Below, in pieces: positions 19,533 through 27,556 of a stretch of DNA of 64,000 nt (position 1 is its first letter; each line of letters opens with the position of its first letter). Under the pieces are notes generated by a model that was not told where the DNA came from, did no database searches, and was given only the letters and a program-made list of their open reading frames with translations. Position numbers and translations under genes: made by a program. This DNA is from Pseudodesulfovibrio tunisiensis (GTDB lineage: Bacteria > Desulfobacterota > Desulfovibrionia > Desulfovibrionales > Desulfovibrionaceae), in assembly GCF_022809775.1 (NCBI RefSeq), contig NZ_CP094380.1:3261501-3325500 (forward strand), given 5' to 3'.

Positions 19533-19561
19533 AGCGCCCCGGCCTGTGTGGGGCGCTTTTG
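19533..19561 (+). terminator. probable terminator of the first BCCT transcript
   Basis: AGCGCCCC pairs with GGGGCGCT around a nine-base loop and is followed by TTTTG, 230 bases after the BCCT stop. Confidence 0.65.
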
Positions 19562-19727
19562 CCGTCTGACCGGAGCAGGGGGGGGCATGCCGGAAAATCA
19601 AGGGTCGCGCGGCCCATCCAAAGCGTAAACTCCAAGAAGACAAAAGCACGGGCCCGAGCAGATCTTCAACCTGAGCTACTCCGAAATAATATGCTAACAT
19701 ACTGATTTTTAATGGGAAAATACTGTT

Positions 19728-19743
19728 TGGCCCTTTTGTTGCT
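19728..19743 (+). promoter_or_regulatory. sigma-54 (-24/-12) promoter for the second BCCT operon
   Basis: TGGCCCTTTTGTTGCT matches TGGCAC-N5-TTGCW with one mismatch and correct GG-N10-GC spacing. It lies about 143 bases upstream of the second BCCT start. Confidence 0.8.
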
Positions 19744-19885
19744 AGAGAAGCATGTGAATTTTGTCCCTATACGTTTCTTTTAAGCAGTAGCCAGAGAAAA
19801 TTGATGTACTGGGATATGGCAGAGGGCTGTAGAGGAATTTGTTGTAAGGTATCTTCCTGAACAGGTTACAAAAAAGGAAAGCGAG

Positions 19886-21412
19886 ATGGCTAATAAAGTC
19901 TCCGAGACTTCAGGTGAAGTGATCGATCGCAGTATTGATTACTGGGTAACTGTCCCGGCAATTCTTATGGTTTTGGGTTTTGCGCTGGCGATCTTCATGA
20001 ACCCTGAAGGAATGAATGCGTTCATGACTGCATCTTTTCAGTTCATGAATCAGAACTTCGGCTGGATGCTTCTGGTTTTTGAATTCGGATGCGTTTTGTT
20101 GTGCTTGTATTTCTCTTTCGGAAAATATGCGAACAAGCGATTCGGCAACGAAAAGCCGGATTCCAGCACATTTTCATTTTATGCGATGCTTTTTGCGTAC
20201 AGTTCGTCCGCAAGTATCGTCTACTGGGTCTTCATCGAGTTCTACTACTACATTGCTGGTCCGCCGTTTGGAATCGAGCCGTTTTCCGAAGAAGCTATCA
20301 GGTGGGGTGTTGCCTACCCGATCTTCCATTGGGGCATCCTCGGTTTTGCGCCGTACGCCATGATGGGCATCGCTTTCGCCTTCCTGCTCTTTGTCAGAAA
20401 AAAGGACACCTCTCGTGTCAGCGCCGCTTGTGCGAGTCTTCTCGGTGAAGAGCGGGCGAATGGTCCTCTTGGCAAAGCCATTGACTGCATCTTCCTCGTC
20501 GGAATCATTTTTTCCAACGCAGGATATTCTCTGGCTGTCAGTGTGCCTATCATCAGTACCTTCTTCAGCAAGATCTTCGGCGTCGAGCATACGCTGGAGC
20601 TTGATACCGCCATTCTCATCGCAGTTGTCGCGTGCATGACCATAGCCATGTACACCGGCCTGAAAAAAGGCATGACCTTCATCAGTAATGCCCGACTGTA
20701 CATGTTCTTCGGCATCGCGCTGTTCATCTTCCTGGTTGGCGACACCGGACAGGCCTGCAACAACACCGTCTCCTCCACGGCTCTGTGGCTGCAGAACTTC
20801 GTGGTCATGAGCCTGAACACGAGCAGCTGGTCCCAGTCCTGGACCATCTTCTACGCAATGTTCTTCATTGCATCCGTTCTGGGCGCCGCTCAGTTCTACA
20901 GCAAGCTCTGCAAGGGCCGTACTGTCCGCGAGTGCGTTCTGGGCATTGTTCTTGCGAGTGCCGTGGGCTGCGCGATCTTCTTCTGGACCATGGGCAACTA
21001 CGCTCTGGAGACCTATCTTGGCGATCCGGCGCAGTACAAGGCCATGATCGAGCAGGATCCCTATCAGGCCATTACGTATGTAATTTCAACGTTGCCTTTC
21101 TCCAATGTCATCATGGTCCTTCTGCTGATCTATGCATTCATCTCCGGATGGACCTTCATTCAGAGCGCCGTGTACGGCAATGCGCTTGTTTCTCAGCCGA
21201 ACCTTCCTGCAGATGAGGATCCGTCCAAGTTCACCCGTCTGTTCTGGTGCGTCGTGACCTGCGTGTTGTCCATAGCATTCCTGTATATTGGCGGATTGCA
21301 GACCGTGAAAAACGCGATGGTGTGGGCAGGATACCCAACCTTTGTGATTTCATTGATCGTCCTGTTCGCCTTTTTCAAGGATATCAAAAATTGGGATAAG
21401 TACTTGTCTTAA
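19886..21412 (+). CDS. divergent BCCT-family transporter lacking the Trp signature
   Basis: A 508-residue protein with the twelve-TM layout of BCCT carriers. It has the charged end of the family signature (FYSKLCKGRTVRE), ITYVISTLPFSNVIMVLLL and a SGWTFIQSAVYG segment. However, the segment that normally reads WxWWxxWxPFVG is replaced by FYAMFFIASVLGAAQ, so the canonical aromatic box for trimethylammonium is missing from that helix. Several tryptophans and tyrosines remain elsewhere (FIEFYYYIAG, YPIFHWGILG). It may carry a different substrate or work with its neighbours. Translation is likely from the ATG at 19886 after AAAGGAAAGCGAG. It heads a BCCT-MBL-MaoC transcript. Confidence 0.85.
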   Translation: MANKVSETSGEVIDRSIDYWVTVPAILMVLGFALAIFMNPEGMNAFMTASFQFMNQNFGWMLLVFEFGCVLLCLYFSFGKYANKRFGNEKPDSSTFSFYAMLFAYSSSASIVYWVFIEFYYYIAGPPFGIEPFSEEAIRWGVAYPIFHWGILGFAPYAMMGIAFAFLLFVRKKDTSRVSAACASLLGEERANGPLGKAIDCIFLVGIIFSNAGYSLAVSVPIISTFFSKIFGVEHTLELDTAILIAVVACMTIAMYTGLKKGMTFISNARLYMFFGIALFIFLVGDTGQACNNTVSSTALWLQNFVVMSLNTSSWSQSWTIFYAMFFIASVLGAAQFYSKLCKGRTVRECVLGIVLASAVGCAIFFWTMGNYALETYLGDPAQYKAMIEQDPYQAITYVISTLPFSNVIMVLLLIYAFISGWTFIQSAVYGNALVSQPNLPADEDPSKFTRLFWCVVTCVLSIAFLYIGGLQTVKNAMVWAGYPTFVISLIVLFAFFKDIKNWDKYLS

Positions 21413-21429
21413 CCTCCACCCAATTAAAA

Positions 21430-21467
21430 ACAGAGTCTACGAAGAACAATCGCTTCGTAGACTCTGT
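21430..21467. other. intercistronic hairpin between BCCT and MBL genes
   Basis: A perfect 15-bp stem (ACAGAGTCTACGAAG with CTTCGTAGACTCTGT, 8-nt loop) lies between the second BCCT stop and the MBL start. There is no U-tract on the plus strand; the minus strand does have T5 after it, although no minus-strand gene needs a terminator here. Confidence 0.7.
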
Positions 21468-21489
21468 ACAGAGATCAAAGGGAGTCAGA

Positions 21490-22107
21490 ATGCAGATCAG
21501 ATCATTTCAGGTCAGTGCCTATGAGACCAATTGCTATCTTCTGTCGAAAGGACATGAGGCAGTTGTCATTGATCCAGGCGACGATTGCGAGCCGTTGCTC
21601 GAAACTCTCGCCAACGAGCAGTTGGAAGTAACGCACATACTTATCACGCATACGCATCTCGATCATTTTTACGGAGCAACGCGGCTTTCGCAAATCACCG
21701 GTGCAAAAATCTACATTCATCCCGACGATGAAGTGCTTATCAGTCAGGAAATCGAAACGTGGGAAGAGTGCATGTATTCGAAATCCTGCGGCCCGATAGT
21801 GCATGAGCCCCTGCTGACCGGCACCAAACATTTCTTGCAGGAAAAATGTGAAGTCATGCTCGCTCCCGGCCATACCCCCGGAAGCGTCGTCCTGCACTTC
21901 CCGGAGCTGTCGTTCGCATTTGTCGGTGATGTGGTTTTTCATGGTGCGGTCGGCAGACACGATTTGCCTGGTGGTGACTACGACGCCCTCATGGCATCGA
22001 TTCATGATGTCATCCTGACGATGCCGGACGCCACGAAACTCTATCCCGGACATGGTCCGGAAACGACTGTTGGCTACGAAAGACGGTTCAATCCGTTCAT
22101 ACGATAG
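21490..22107 (+). CDS. metallo-beta-lactamase fold hydrolase (glyoxalase II-like)
   Basis: A 205-residue single-domain MBL hydrolase. It has the metal motif THTHLDH, the second-shell histidine in APGHTPGSV, the bridging Asp in FVGDVVFHGAVGRHDL and the final His in YPGHGPET, as in glyoxalase II-like thioesterases. Its position between a carnitine-cluster transporter and a MaoC hydratase suggests hydrolysis of a CoA or other thioester intermediate, but that is inference; a general detoxifying role is possible. The start has AAAGGGAG just upstream. Confidence 0.85.
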   Translation: MQIRSFQVSAYETNCYLLSKGHEAVVIDPGDDCEPLLETLANEQLEVTHILITHTHLDHFYGATRLSQITGAKIYIHPDDEVLISQEIETWEECMYSKSCGPIVHEPLLTGTKHFLQEKCEVMLAPGHTPGSVVLHFPELSFAFVGDVVFHGAVGRHDLPGGDYDALMASIHDVILTMPDATKLYPGHGPETTVGYERRFNPFIR

Positions 22108-22186
22108 AATTTTGGCAACAGTGGAATCATGAATCTGTCAGTATGCAGATTTTGCAGGTTTAATTCAGAAAAAAGAGGAATACGAC

Positions 22187-22612
22187 ATGTCTGAAAAGCT
22201 GGGAAAGACCATCGAAGAGTTCAAGGTCAACGACACTGCAAGCATCACCAAGGATATTACTGCAGAGAAGCTGGCCGCTTTTGCAGATGTGATTGACGAC
22301 CATGACCCGATCCACACCGACCCCGAGTATGCCAAGACCACCATCTACGGCAAATGCATTGCTCACGGCGTGTACCTCGACTGCATGATTTCCGGAATGC
22401 TGTCCGAGCTCGTCAGCGGCGGCATCGATGCAAAGTTGAGCATCAAATACACCGCCCCTGTCTTTGCCGGAGACACCATCACCGCGACCGGTACCGTCAA
22501 GGAAATCAAGGTGGACAGGAACAGGCTCTTCATTGACACGAAATGCGTCAATCAGAATGGCGACACTGTTGCTGTTGGCGATGCTGTCTGCCTTGCCCGG
22601 ACTGACGACTAG
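22187..22612 (+). CDS. MaoC-like (R)-specific enoyl-CoA hydratase
   Basis: A 141-residue single hot-dog protein. It contains the hydratase-2 active-site pattern FADVIDDHDPIHTDPEYAK (Asp and His separated by five residues) and AHGVYLDCMISGM. Such enzymes add water to trans-2-enoyl-CoA to give (R)-3-hydroxyacyl-CoA. In this cluster it could act on a crotonobetainyl-CoA-like substrate with stereochemistry opposite to that of CaiD, since L-carnitine is the (R) form; this is inference. AGAGGA lies upstream of the ATG. It is followed by a strong terminator that ends the BCCT-MBL-MaoC unit. Confidence 0.85.
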   Translation: MSEKLGKTIEEFKVNDTASITKDITAEKLAAFADVIDDHDPIHTDPEYAKTTIYGKCIAHGVYLDCMISGMLSELVSGGIDAKLSIKYTAPVFAGDTITATGTVKEIKVDRNRLFIDTKCVNQNGDTVAVGDAVCLARTDD

Positions 22613-22638
22613 ATACGTCTAGCTGTTTATGCTGTGAA

Positions 22639-22706
22639 AATGGATGTATGAAAGGCACATACTCCGATTGTTTGGCAGGATGTGCCTTTCATTATCCATT
22701 TTTTTT
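22639..22706 (+). terminator. strong terminator after the MaoC gene
   Basis: A long stem of about 20 bp (AATGGAT..ATGAAAGGCACAT with ATGTGCCTTTCAT.ATCCATT) is followed by a T run. It separates the BCCT-MBL-MaoC unit from fixA. Confidence 0.85.
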
Positions 22707-22829
22707 GCAGTCAACAACGCACTGTAATTTGCTTGAGTCAAATTCCATGGCCAAGGAAAACTCCTGGGGCAAGGGATGAAGTCTGCTGACATCAAGCTGA
22801 AATAAAAATAGAGAGTTAAGGATAATAAT

Positions 22830-23579
22830 ATGGATATTATTGCTTGCATAAAAGTTGTCCCAGAGGAACAAGACATCGTGACTTTGCCCAATAATGAGCT
22901 TTCTTTCGACAAAGTCCAATGGAAAATCGGTCAGTATGATCTGAATGCCATGGAAGCAGGAAAGCAGCTGGCAAAGAAGACTGGTGGCAAGATGAAAGTT
23001 CTGACCATCGGTGGCGACGCCCTTTCCAAGACGAAAATTCGCAAGGACATCCTTTCCCGTGGTGCGGATGAGCTGAACATCGTTGTTACCGACAAGAAGC
23101 TGAGCGATTCCCTGATCACTGCCAAGGCGATTGCCGAAGCATTGAAGGAAATGGGTTCGTTCGACCTGCTTCTGTTCGGCACCGGTTCCTCCGACATCTA
23201 TTCCCAGCAGACCGGCAATCAGGTCGGTGCGCTGCTCGATCTCCCGGTCCTGAATGAAGTCAATGCCATTGAAGAGTGCGAAGCCGGTCTCAAGGTGGAG
23301 CGGATGCTGGAAAACGAGGTGGAAATTCTCGAGCTGCCCGTGCCGGCCGTGCTTTCCGTGACTTCGGAAATCAATACCCCCACCATTCCCGGAATGAGGG
23401 ACATCATGGCCGCTGGCAAAAAGCCGGTGAACGAGCTTTCCGCCGATATCTCCTCTATCTCCGAGTACAGCGAAGTCGTGAGCGATCTGGCTCCGGTTCA
23501 GCGGGACAGGCAACAGAAGATCGTCAAGGGCGAGCCCGAGGAAATGGTCGAAGCCCTCATCCAGTTCCTGAACAGCTAG
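22830..23579 (+). CDS. fixA: electron transfer flavoprotein beta subunit FixA
   Basis: A 249-residue ETF-beta protein. It begins MDIIACIKVVPEEQDI and has the family elements NAMEAGKQLAKKTGG, RKDILSRGADEL, GSSDIYSQQTGNQVGALLDLP and PAVLSVTSEINTPTIPGM. With FixB it forms the flavoprotein that delivers electrons to CaiA. It is preceded by AAGGATAATA and lies after a terminator, so it needs its own promoter; I could not find a convincing -24/-12 element here. It is separated from fixB by a 151-base gap with a hairpin. Confidence 0.93.
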   Translation: MDIIACIKVVPEEQDIVTLPNNELSFDKVQWKIGQYDLNAMEAGKQLAKKTGGKMKVLTIGGDALSKTKIRKDILSRGADELNIVVTDKKLSDSLITAKAIAEALKEMGSFDLLLFGTGSSDIYSQQTGNQVGALLDLPVLNEVNAIEECEAGLKVERMLENEVEILELPVPAVLSVTSEINTPTIPGMRDIMAAGKKPVNELSADISSISEYSEVVSDLAPVQRDRQQKIVKGEPEEMVEALIQFLNS

Positions 23580-23609
23580 AGGCTCGTCCTTCAAGCAGTT
23601 GCCATTCGC

Positions 23610-23639
23610 TGCTGTTCCGGCATTCCGAGGGGAACAGCA
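23610..23639 (+). other. intercistronic hairpin fixA-fixB
   Basis: TGCTGTTCC pairs with GGAACAGCA around a 12-nt loop in the fixA-fixB gap; it has no U-tract. Confidence 0.6.
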
Positions 23640-23730
23640 CAGCGTGCTTCAGTGGAGCCGGTTTCAGCCGTTTCATACAGCTTGCCACGCTCGACTTGAA
23701 GAACCTCAAAAATCAAATGGAGATTTTTTT

Positions 23731-24643
23731 ATGTCGTACACGAATATTTTCATAATTGCCGATACACAGTCGAGCCTCCAGGAACTCTCCTGCGGGGCTT
23801 CCAAATTGGGCTCGAAATTTTCCGTTGTCGTTTTCGATGAGCAGCTCCAGTCGGTTGCAGCATCCTATGGCCCGGAGAAGATCTATAATTTTCAGGGCCC
23901 CTGAATCCGGCATCATCGAAGACAATGCTCGCGTGATCGCCGATCTGCTGCAGGCGCAAGCTCCTGAGCTCGTCCTGCTGAGCAACTCCACGCGCGGAAG
24001 GCTGCTGGCGGGCAAGCTCGGTGCGTATCTCGACACCTGCGTCATCTCCGGCATTTCCGAGCTGAATGAGGAAACCACCAGGAGAATGGTCTACGGCGGA
24101 GCCGCATTCAGAACGCAGAAGCTGACTGCCAAAACCGCTGTCGTGACCTGCAGCGCCGGTATTTTCGAGGTCAGTGACGGACAGGCTTCCCCGGACGCTG
24201 CCGTCGAGACCATGAGCGCCGCCGATACCAGGATCAGGAAGGTCGAGACGCAGGCCAAGGAAGGCGTTTCCTCCAACATCGCCATGGCCAAAAAGGTCGT
24301 GGACATGGGCCGTGGCTTCAAGGAGGAAAAGGACGTCGAGATGTGCCGTGAACTGGCCAGCCTGCTTGGTGCGGAACTCGGTTGCTCCCGTCCTGTTGCG
24401 GAAAACAACGGATGGCTGCCGAAGTCCGTGTACATCGGTGTGACGGGCATCATCCTGAAACCCGAGCTGATCATCGCCCTGTGCGTATCCGGTCAGGTTC
24501 AGCACATGGTCGGCATCAACCAGGCAAAGAAGATCGTCGCGATCAACAAGGACGAGCGCGCTCCGATCTTCAATTCCTGCGATCTGGGACTTGTCGGAGA
24601 CATCTACCAGATTCTCCCCCTGCTGATCGAGAAGCTGAAGTAA
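23731..24643 (+). pseudogene. fixB: electron transfer flavoprotein alpha subunit FixB, frameshifted at GGGCCCC-TGA
   Basis: ETF-alpha partner of FixA. From the ATG at 23731 the protein reads SYTNIFIIADTQSSLQEL and continues to KIYNFQGP, where a TGA closes the frame at 23902-23904. One base further the family continues ESGIIEDNARVIADLLQAQ and runs intact to 24643, including TRGRLLAGKLG, MVYGGAAF, SRPVAENNGWLPKSVYIGVTG and SGQVQHMVG of the FAD domain. One extra base in GGGCCCC, or a +1 slip at CCC-TGA, explains it. The joined length is about 303 residues, near normal for FixB. CCC before a UGA stop is a context compatible with +1 frameshifting, but sequencing error is equally possible. Confidence 0.85.
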
Positions 24644-24655
24644 ACGAATGAAATG

Positions 24656-24703
24656 CAGGTTTGGCCATGGAGGCAAGCGTGTCTCTCTCCATGGTCGAAC
24701 CTG
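24656..24703 (+). other. hairpin between fixB and caiC
   Basis: A 16-bp near-perfect inverted repeat (CAGGTTTGGCCATGGA with TCCATGGTCGAACCTG, two mismatches that are G-U pairs in RNA) has a 16-nt loop and no U-tract. It lies in the 122-base fixB-caiC gap. Confidence 0.65.
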
Positions 24704-24765
24704 CTTGTCTCATGAATTTTGCAAATCGGATGCTACGAAACGTTAACAATGTGTTGGGTGGAATA

Positions 24766-26313
24766 ATGAACACGCAAATTTGTCATGAAAGCATCAATGC
24801 ACTGTGGGATGACTGCTTGCTGAAGGATGGAGACAAGGTATTCATCATTTATGAATCCAAAGACGGCCATACATCCCAATATACATACGGAGAACTGTAC
24901 AGCAAGACTGTTCAGGCCAGCAATTTCTTTCTTGATTTGAACATCCGGAAGGGAGACAAGGTTGCTGTCCATATGCATAGCTCGCCGGAGTTTCTGATCA
25001 TCTGGTTTGCCCTGCTGCGAATCGGTGCTGTCATGGTGCCACTCAACTGCAATTATACAAGCAGGGAATGCCGTTTTATCATCGACCAGTGCGACGTGAA
25101 CTGTGTGCTGACGGAATCCGATTTCGTCCCCATTTACGATGATGAATTCTTTGCACCCCTGACCAGGATTCTCACCCGCTCGGACGAAGAAAAGGAAGGC
25201 TACCTCAATTTTCGGGAATGCATGGAAAAACAGCCGACCGAACTGAAGGAGAAGAGGGACGTCTTTTCCGATGATCCCGCGGAAATCCTGTTCACTTCGG
25301 GAACGACCTCAAATCCCAAAGGGGCAATTTTCAACCACTACAATCTCGTTTTTGCCGGAGAGTTCCATGCCGACCAGATGGGGTTGCAGCATGACGACAG
25401 GTTTTTCACGGTTTTCCCCTGTTTTCATATCGATTGGCAGGCGATAGCCATTTTGCCGACCATTACCCGGAAAGCGACGGTCATTGCGCAGGAACGCTAC
25501 AGCGCGAGGGCCTTTTGGGCAAAGATTCGTCACCATCGGGCGACCATAATCGAATTGATTCCCATGATTGCCCGTACCACCATGCTTCAGCCGGAAGTCG
25601 CCGAAGAAAGGGACCATGACGTTCGGCTTGCGTATTTTTCCCTGTGCCTGTCCACGGAGGAAAAGGAAGCCTTTGAAAAACGTTTCAATGTGCGCCTGTT
25701 CAACTGCTACGGCATGACCGAGACCGTGGTCTGCAATGTCGCCGACTTCAAGACCGGAGAAGCCAAATGGCCGTCTGTGGGCAAAATCTACGATCCGTAT
25801 CAGCTTCGGATTGTTGATGATGAGAATCGACCGGTTCCAGCGCATGAAATCGGAGAAATCTGCATCAGGGGAGAAAGAGGCAGGACGCTCATCCCCGGGT
25901 ACTACAGGAATGAAGAGCAGACGAATCTGCTCTACGACGAAGATCTGTGGATGCACACCGGAGACAAGGGGTATCTTGATGACGAGGGCTGGCTGTATTT
26001 CGTCGACAGAAAAAACAACCTTATCAAGAGGTCCGGAGAGAACATCTCGGCCAGTGAGATCGAAAAGGTTCTGACTGCTCATGAGTTCATTGAAGAGGCT
26101 GCGGTTGTGGGCATTCCCGATCCGATCAGGGATCAGGCCGTTAAGGCTTTCGTCAAGTTCAATCCCGGAAAGGCTTTGAACACGCAGGAGTTGCAGGATT
26201 TCTGTGCTCAGCATTTGGCGAGTTTCAAGATTCCCTCCTTTTTTTCCGTTGTTGATGATTTCCCGCATACGTGTACCGGGAAGATCAGGAAGAATCTGGT
26301 GAGGGACTGGTAG
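24766..26313 (+). CDS. caiC: carnitine/crotonobetaine-CoA ligase (CaiC-like)
   Basis: A 515-residue ANL superfamily ligase, collinear with E. coli CaiC. It shows LNIRKGDKVAVHM, the ATP motif FTSGTTSNPKGA, HYNLVFAGEF, YSARAFWAKI, the NCYGMTETVV motif, HTGDKGYLDDEG, RSGENISASEIE and the C-terminal Lys in CTGKIRKN. It activates carnitine, crotonobetaine or gamma-butyrobetaine to CoA thioesters and so primes the CaiB cycle. The start at 24766 is chosen because GGTGGA lies just upstream and the family begins here; a longer frame runs through the fixB-caiC hairpin. Confidence 0.92.
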   Translation: MNTQICHESINALWDDCLLKDGDKVFIIYESKDGHTSQYTYGELYSKTVQASNFFLDLNIRKGDKVAVHMHSSPEFLIIWFALLRIGAVMVPLNCNYTSRECRFIIDQCDVNCVLTESDFVPIYDDEFFAPLTRILTRSDEEKEGYLNFRECMEKQPTELKEKRDVFSDDPAEILFTSGTTSNPKGAIFNHYNLVFAGEFHADQMGLQHDDRFFTVFPCFHIDWQAIAILPTITRKATVIAQERYSARAFWAKIRHHRATIIELIPMIARTTMLQPEVAEERDHDVRLAYFSLCLSTEEKEAFEKRFNVRLFNCYGMTETVVCNVADFKTGEAKWPSVGKIYDPYQLRIVDDENRPVPAHEIGEICIRGERGRTLIPGYYRNEEQTNLLYDEDLWMHTGDKGYLDDEGWLYFVDRKNNLIKRSGENISASEIEKVLTAHEFIEEAAVVGIPDPIRDQAVKAFVKFNPGKALNTQELQDFCAQHLASFKIPSFFSVVDDFPHTCTGKIRKNLVRDW

Positions 26314-26392
26314 GAGTTGATGAAACCCGATGCGTTGAATTCGTCCGCAAGGAACTTTGGGAAGTAGAGCCTATCCTGCTTTGCCCTGCCTT

Positions 26393-26426
26393 GCCTCTGG
26401 GGAAGGCCTCCTCCTTCCCCAGAGGC
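26393..26426. other. GC-rich hairpin downstream of caiC
   Basis: A perfect 14-bp stem (GCCTCTGGGGAAGG with CCTTCCCCAGAGGC, 6-nt loop) lies 80 bases after caiC. It lacks a U-tract; it may still end or protect the caiC transcript. The rest of the 383 bases between caiC and the TetR gene holds no supported gene. Confidence 0.6.
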
Positions 26427-26696
26427 CCCAACGTAGTCCTGACCAGCCTGTCGACCGTGACAGGGACGTGGCATGATCGCTCGTCCCGCCGGCGCACGAA
26501 AACGGATTTCCCAGCTGTGCCATGATTGTTCATGGCGACCCGATCCCTGATTCGGGGACATCCTGCCCTGCGCGATATCCGCCCCGACACGTGGGGGATT
26601 TCCTTGACCTGAATCCTGCGGAAAGCGTTCAGGTGGTGGGGATGTCGTCACGTGGTGAACGCATACTTGAAGACGGAAAAAGGTGCTGTAGACGCC

Positions 26697-27422
26697 ATGC
26701 AAACATCTCAGGACAGGTCGAAGCTCAAGCAGCGGCGTACCATTACGTATTTTGTTGAAGCGGCCAGAGAGATCGTCGAGCAGGAGGGCATTGCCGCTGT
26801 GACGATTCGCAGGGCCGCGCATCTTGCCGGATATGCCAGTGCAACGCTGTACAACTATTTCGACAGCTTGCCCCATCTGGTCTTTCTGGCAACCATGAGC
26901 TGTCTGGATGACTATCACGCCGCCTTGTCAGGCTATCTGGAAGGGTGTGACAATTCCCTTGAGGGGCATGTGGCTGTCTGCAAATGCTTTTCGGAGTTCG
27001 CATTTGCCCATCCCGAGGTGTATGAACTGATCTTTTTCACGCTCAGCCGTGAAAAAATCGAGGAATACACATATCAGTATTATGATCTGTTCCCGGGAAA
27101 AGTGGCGCGGGAATGGTCCGCTCCGTTCAACAAGGTGCTCAACATCAACAACATGTCTGCATGCAATCGCGATATGCTGACCTGTTGCGTGGAAGAAGGC
27201 TTTTTCACGGATGAGCGCGCTGCGGATTATCTCGATGTGAGTCTTCGGCTTTTCAAATCCATTCTGCAGGACGTGCGTAGCGGCAATCTAAACAAGGACA
27301 CTGCTGTCGCCCTGATCATGAAGTATTTTTTCCAGCTCATGAGTCGTTACGTGCTGCCGGAAAAGCAGGGCCTGCTGGCAAGGGCCAGGAAACGCTGGGA
27401 CCAGCCTTCCGCAGCAGGGTGA
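26697..27422 (+). CDS. TetR-family transcriptional regulator
   Basis: A 241-residue repressor-type protein. The N-terminal HTH is visible as EGIAAVTIRRAAHLAGYASATLYNYFDSLPHL (about residues 30-60), a typical TetR DNA-binding helix set ending in LYNYF. The C-terminal ligand domain is helical and unusually cysteine-containing (VCKCFSEF, TCCVEEG). I chose the ATG at 26697 because the HTH then starts at a normal distance; a GTG 45 bases upstream is possible, and neither has a strong ribosome site. It follows caiC on the same strand and may regulate ligase or transport genes; the target is unknown. Confidence 0.85.
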   Translation: MQTSQDRSKLKQRRTITYFVEAAREIVEQEGIAAVTIRRAAHLAGYASATLYNYFDSLPHLVFLATMSCLDDYHAALSGYLEGCDNSLEGHVAVCKCFSEFAFAHPEVYELIFFTLSREKIEEYTYQYYDLFPGKVAREWSAPFNKVLNINNMSACNRDMLTCCVEEGFFTDERAADYLDVSLRLFKSILQDVRSGNLNKDTAVALIMKYFFQLMSRYVLPEKQGLLARARKRWDQPSAAG

Positions 27423-27556
27423 ACCGGAGTCCGGCTTTCGATGTCCCCCTGTCCCCCGAACCATGTGTTGCATCCGTTTCGCATTCCGTTGCCGCCGTTG
27501 TCGCGGGCAGGCATGAATTTCGGCAATTCCGACGCCGATCATTGAAAGACGGCCCC

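Larger units (their letters stand above)
19304..19885. other. intergenic region between the two BCCT genes
   Basis: No gene is supported. The first half is GC-rich and ends in the terminator at 19533-19561. The second half is AT-rich and carries the -24/-12 element at 19728 for the next gene. Confidence 0.6.

Noticed and set aside
22718..22733. Possible -24/-12 element upstream of fixA (CGCACTGTAATTTGCT)
   Set aside because: The -24 GG is not at the right position relative to TTGCT; the spacing is off by one base.
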